Shown here piece after piece: positions 61,407 through 64,000 of a stretch of 64,000 bases of DNA (the first letter of the stretch is position 1; every line of letters begins with the position of its first letter). The notes under the pieces were generated by a model. The model was not told the origin of the DNA and did no database searches. It saw only the letters and a program-made list of their open reading frames with translations. This DNA is from Bog-105 sp965277855 (GTDB lineage Bacteria; Acidobacteriota; Terriglobia; Bryobacterales; Bryobacteraceae): contig OZ255847.1 of assembly GCA_965277855.1 (NCBI GenBank), forward strand, positions 2,728,001 to 2,792,000. The letters run 5' to 3'. A program made the translations under genes and the position numbers.

Positions 61407-61466
61407 TCAGGCGGTTTTTGGTACGACCACAAGAAGGAGCCCTACTTTGGTTTGAAGCCGAATCAT
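61407..61466 (-). CDS. ilv leader peptide with Leu-Leu-Leu-Val-Val-Val control codons
   Basis: A 19-codon frame, MIRLQTKVGLLLVVVPKTA, ending in TGA, located between a candidate promoter and the terminator upstream of ilvB. Three leucine codons (CTC CTT CTT) are followed directly by three valine codons (GTG GTC GTA), and Ile, Leu and Val occur earlier. An AGGAAG sequence 11 bases before the ATG could bind the ribosome. In known branched-chain operons, ribosome stalling at such codons when charged Leu-tRNA or Val-tRNA is scarce prevents terminator formation. Confidence 0.8.
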   Translation of the reverse strand: MIRLQTKVGLLLVVVPKTA

Positions 61467-61532
61467 AAAAGGATGTACTTCCTGTACTGCCGAAAGCGCC
61501 GGGTAAAGCGGGATTCGACTGGGTACAAGACC

Positions 61533-61561
61533 AACGTAGCCTACAAGTAATTTTTATGCAA
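61533..61561 (-). promoter_or_regulatory. Candidate promoter of the ilv operon
   Basis: TTGCAT (61556-61561), a 17-base spacer and TACGTT (61533-61538) on the minus strand. Both hexamers match the consensus only partly. The position would give a leader RNA starting about 60 bases before the leader peptide, which fits attenuation. This is a weak prediction. Confidence 0.3.
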
Positions 61562-61623
61562 GAGAATAGAAATATAAAAAGTGCTTATGGAAAGGGCTAG
61601 GAATCAGCCATTTCAGACATTCG

Positions 61624-62037
61624 CTATAAATCGGTAGCCCAGTTCTCGACGGGCAAGTCTTTGACTTGCTGGAATGCCCTGTCGTTCGTCACGATGACAG
61701 CATCGACTGCAACGGCATGAGCGGCAATCTGAGTGTCCAGTGGTCCAAGCGATTGCCCGAGGGATTCCTGTCTGGCGCGCAAGAGACCGTAGGCAGCGGC
61801 CTCTTCCCTGGCCCAGCTCAGTATCCTCATGCGTGCCAGAAACCAGTCGAGAGATCTGCGACGCTGATTGCCGTTTCCCATTTTGGCAATGCCATAGAGC
61901 AACTCTGCTTCGGTGATGGTGGAGATGCAGGCCAGGTCGCCACTGTCCAGCGTGGTGAGGCGGAGACGAGCCGCGGGAGACTTGCCTTTGAGGATGTAGC
62001 TGACGGTGTTTGTGTCGAGCATATACAGGCGACTCAC
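61624..62037 (-). CDS. vapC: Type II toxin, PIN-domain ribonuclease (VapC)
   Basis: 137-residue PIN domain of the VapC type, expected to cut RNA (often initiator tRNA or rRNA). Catalytic acids are visible: Asp8 in YMLDTNTVSYILKG, Glu in ISTITEAELLYGIAKM, the Asp in LGPLDTQIAAHAVA and IVTNDRAFQQV. It overlaps the upstream antitoxin gene by 4 bases. Confidence 0.92.
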   Translation of the reverse strand: MSRLYMLDTNTVSYILKGKSPAARLRLTTLDSGDLACISTITEAELLYGIAKMGNGNQRRRSLDWFLARMRILSWAREEAAAYGLLRARQESLGQSLGPLDTQIAAHAVAVDAVIVTNDRAFQQVKDLPVENWATDL

Positions 62038-62282
62038 AGCTCTTCTCGCTGCTCGGGATGCCCTTGTTGACGGTCGGCCAGGAAGTCGCTTCCAAAGCCG
62101 GCACTGTCGATGGCCGCGAAAATTTCGTCCCAGGTCGCCGGAGCTTGCGAGAGAATCAAGTCTCCACTCTGAGGATCACGCCGGACGTATACCTCATCCG
62201 TGGTGAAGCGAAACTCAGCCGGGATCCGGACTGCCTGGCTCCTTCCGCTCATAAACACGCGGGCTTTGGAAAGATGTGCCAT
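62034..62282 (-). CDS. vapB: Antitoxin, AbrB/SpoVT-type (VapB)
   Basis: 82 residues from the ATG at 62282, chosen because AGAGGTGG lies eight bases upstream. The N-terminal KARVFMSGRSQAVRIPAEFR is the swapped-hairpin AbrB-type DNA-binding domain (the NRSQAVRIP-like core is characteristic of VapB), followed by a toxin-binding tail (DEIFAAIDSAGFGSDFLADR). Pairs with the PIN toxin. It is of a different class from the ribbon-helix-helix antitoxin at 13369. Confidence 0.92.
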   Translation of the reverse strand: MAHLSKARVFMSGRSQAVRIPAEFRFTTDEVYVRRDPQSGDLILSQAPATWDEIFAAIDSAGFGSDFLADRQQGHPEQREEL

Positions 62283-62296
62283 CGGTTTCCACCTCT

Positions 62297-62332
62297 GATA
62301 CATATCATGCTATATATCTAGCGGCCTGTCAA
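62297..62332 (-). promoter_or_regulatory. Second vapBC promoter/operator
   Basis: A consensus -35 TTGACA (62327-62332, minus strand) with CATGAT 17 bases on as a possible -10, overlapping an imperfect palindrome at 62297-62318 (GATATAT...ATATGTATC). It is a plausible autoregulatory site for the VapB antitoxin, whose start codon is 15 bases further. Confidence 0.4.
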
Positions 62333-62501
62333 TTTTCTTCTCCATTAGCGCCGCGTGTAATGAACCATCAGAGCGGGTGATTCGAAACCTGGTTTTAACG
62401 AGGTCTACGACGTCCAGCGGCATGCTGGACTCGTTATGGTCTCTCCCGCCCCCGGGAGCCAAAGCGATCTGCGCCGACAAATTTTCGGAGTGTGTCATCT
62501 G
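62310..62501 (-). CDS. Doubtful small ORF (63 aa)
   Basis: The only sizeable minus-strand frame between the second vapB gene and the exported-protein gene at 62603. It starts MTHSENLSAQIALAPGGG and ends ALMEKKIDRPLDI. No ribosome-binding site, signal peptide or family is recognised, and it overlaps the second vapBC promoter. It may be chance; otherwise this 320-base gap contains only the vapBC promoter. Confidence 0.2.
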   Translation of the reverse strand, partial: QMTHSENLSAQIALAPGGGRDHNESSMPLDVVDLVKTRFRITRSDGSLHAALMEKKIDRPLDI

Positions 62502-62602
62502 CGATGAAACTCTATTGGCCGGCTTTAAAATATCACTGGCGTACGAGCGTGCTGGCCGACAACAAGATTTGTAAGGAGCACCCTGCCGCAGTTCCACTCG
62601 CC

Positions 62603-63526
62603 TCACTCAACCGTGCGCAGTTTGGCGGCGGCCAGTTGACGGAAATGTGCTTCGCATACCGGGTCCAAAATCTTTTCCTCCGGAGTAATCGAGGGCTGCA
62701 GAAATCGCGAACCAATCACGACTCCGTGGTTCAGATTATCCTGCCGGATCATTTTGCCGTACCCGTAAAACCGAATCAGCAGATTGGCAACGTCGGGGAG
62801 TGCCGCTGGGGACAGTGCCAACCGTCTCGAGGAAAGGTATTGCTGAAAATCGATGCGTCTGGAAACACCGTAGGTCGCCAGCAATGTTTGTTCCAGGCCC
62901 AAATTCACACTGGCGGACCCGCTGACCCAGTCACCACCTGCGGTTTTATCGACATGCAGACTGCCAAGGTTGCCATCCGGCTCATAATTCGCCGAAGCAA
63001 TGATATATTCCGGCGAAGCCCGGAAGATTCTAACGACACTCACGGACGTAAGAGGCGGCAGATTGTTCGGCGCCGCAGTCAGTTCGACCGGAACTTCATG
63101 TCCAAGGTCGTTCGAGTAAGATCCAATCGATACTGCGCTTGCGCCTCCTTCTATCGGCCTGTTATAGAAACAGGTTTTGGTAGCGTATAAGGTGCCATAA
63201 GGACCCTTCATGATTTCGTCCTGCTTCACTGATCTATCCAGGAGTGAGTCAAGGTCAGCCTCCAAATACAGAAGACGATCACGCCGTTCCGACAAGGATT
63301 TCTTTGCGAAGTGATCGACCGAGATTAAGTTCGCTCCATGGAAGAAGAAATAGTACGAGCCCTGGGCTGGCTCAGGAATGGAGCGGGTGCCGATTGGATG
63401 TACATGTAGTGTGGAGTCGATCTCCAGGTGTTCGACATAGTAAAGCCTCGGTCCGCAGCTGGTGTTGGCCAAGACGAAAATGCTCGCGCAAACCCACACG
63501 GCTCTCGATTCGAAGTTATTCCACAT
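62603..63526 (-). CDS. Exported protein of unknown function, possibly lipoprotein
   Basis: 307 residues. An N-terminal hydrophobic segment ends in LANTSCGPR, which could be a lipobox cysteine (Cys24) although the residues before it are not ideal. The rest is a mixed alpha/beta soluble domain with no motif I recognise (SVSVVRIFRASPEYIIASAN, GSASVNLGLEQTLLATYG). Composition is less GC-rich than that of neighbouring genes, hinting at acquisition, but I did not compute this. Confidence 0.6.
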   Translation of the reverse strand: MWNNFESRAVWVCASIFVLANTSCGPRLYYVEHLEIDSTLHVHPIGTRSIPEPAQGSYYFFFHGANLISVDHFAKKSLSERRDRLLYLEADLDSLLDRSVKQDEIMKGPYGTLYATKTCFYNRPIEGGASAVSIGSYSNDLGHEVPVELTAAPNNLPPLTSVSVVRIFRASPEYIIASANYEPDGNLGSLHVDKTAGGDWVSGSASVNLGLEQTLLATYGVSRRIDFQQYLSSRRLALSPAALPDVANLLIRFYGYGKMIRQDNLNHGVVIGSRFLQPSITPEEKILDPVCEAHFRQLAAAKLRTVE

Positions 63527-63590
63527 GCTCGTTCGAGCCCGACTTTAGGATAATTACTCTAACAATCTGAGATTTCTTTATCATTGCCCA

Positions 63591-63616
63591 ATCGCTGGCT
63601 GATCAGCCACAGCGAT
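63591..63616. repeat. Palindrome in the gap downstream of the aldolase gene
   Basis: A near-perfect 26-base palindrome: arms ATCGCTG and CAGCGAT flank GCTGATCAGC plus two unpaired bases. It lies between the aldolase stop and the exported protein start, both on the minus strand. It could be an operator or a terminator stem; no T run follows. Confidence 0.5.
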
Positions 63617-63655
63617 CGATTCAGGAACTATAGGTTGAAAGCCGACACTGATTAC

Positions 63656-64000
63656 TTACACCTTGGTTTTAATCAGATCTTCAGCCACCAATGGCATGCC
63701 GGGTTCCATGCGGGCGCGGGAGTTGACGTTGTAGCGGGAGCGGGCGGCGAAGAGCTTTTCGACTTCTTCGCGCGGAAGGGCCTGTGCGCCGCCCATCAGT
63801 TCGGCCACGAAGGTAATACGGGCGAAATGTTCTACCATTTCCATGCGGAAAAAGGCTTCCCAGACGTCTCGTCCGTAGGCGGTGCAGCCGTGGTTCTCGA
63901 GGAGCATGGCGTCGTAGTTGGCGATGAAGGGCAACATGCCATCGCTCAGTGCGGGGGTGCCGGGCAAACCATAGGCGGCCAGCGGAACCGCACCCAGTTG
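63656..64000 (-). CDS. Class II aldolase/adducin family protein, C-terminal part
   Basis: The last 114 residues of a gene that continues beyond the right edge. The visible part has the class II aldolase pattern: LGAVPLAAYGLPGTPALSD, the zinc-ligand-bearing LLENHGCTAYGRDVWEAFFRM and the helix MVEHFARITFVAELMGGAQ. Family members are L-fuculose-phosphate or L-ribulose-phosphate aldolase/epimerases, or related enzymes. The N-terminal zinc histidines are outside the window, so the specificity is open. Confidence 0.88.
   Translation of the reverse strand, partial: QLGAVPLAAYGLPGTPALSDGMLPFIANYDAMLLENHGCTAYGRDVWEAFFRMEMVEHFARITFVAELMGGAQALPREEVEKLFAARSRYNVNSRARMEPGMPLVAEDLIKTKV

Overview
The window looks like a chromosomal segment of an Acidobacteriota bacterium, most likely of the Solibacter/Bryobacter type. 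This is inferred from gene families and was not confirmed by any search. The pointers are a 1087-residue TonB receptor with an N-terminal carboxypeptidase-regulatory domain, an 872-residue permease of the 'acidobacterial duplicated orphan permease' type, a giant propeller-type sensor kinase, a PEP-CTERM protein, several Uma2 genes and many exported proteins of unknown function. Gene density is high, with frequent 4-bp overlaps both within operons and between convergent genes.

Layout. 1-4.2 kb: TonB receptor flanked by a 96-bp direct repeat, a structured repeat region and tRNA-Gln. 4.2-13.7 kb: polyphosphate glucokinase, tatA-tatC, a DUF6807 protein with an M48 protease, an oxidoreductase, pyrophosphatase, DUF2076, glutamate dehydrogenase and a VapBC pair with a palindromic operator. 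13.7-22.9 kb: a frameshifted PEP-CTERM gene, mutS-anmK ending in a clear terminator, and the ADOP permease. 22.9-29.8 kb: a six-gene leftward operon (cytochrome c, PQQ dehydrogenase, two TIM-barrel isomerases, Gfo/Idh/MocA dehydrogenase, cupin isomerase), probably for sugar or polyol oxidation, divergent from a lactate permease. 31.7-36.8 kb: ssb and a LexA-type-wHTH regulator, separated by two identical head-to-tail group II introns. 36.8-51.2 kb: a Uma2 gene, an exported methyltransferase-fold protein, PfkB kinase, rhomboid, BshB-like deacetylase, Na+/H+ antiporter with a LytTR regulator, a Tat-exported molybdenum hydroxylase, a GH130-like protein and MsrB. 51.3-57.7 kb: a decayed IS4-type element, a two-component system and two tandem Uma2 genes. 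57.9-61.6 kb: ilvB-ilvN-ilvC with an unannotated leader peptide and attenuator. 61.6-64 kb: a second VapBC pair, an exported protein and the end of a class II aldolase.

The two strongest hidden signals are regulatory or selfish rather than ordinary genes. First, the introns interrupt the ssb stop codon. A 7-base intron segment is exactly complementary to the last seven exon bases (the codons of the conserved SSB C-terminal Pro-Phe plus the first stop base), and either the intron or the restored exon supplies a stop. Second, a 19-codon leader peptide with consecutive Leu-Leu-Leu-Val-Val-Val codons precedes a strong intrinsic terminator upstream of ilvB, which is the classical signature of attenuation by branched-chain amino acid supply.
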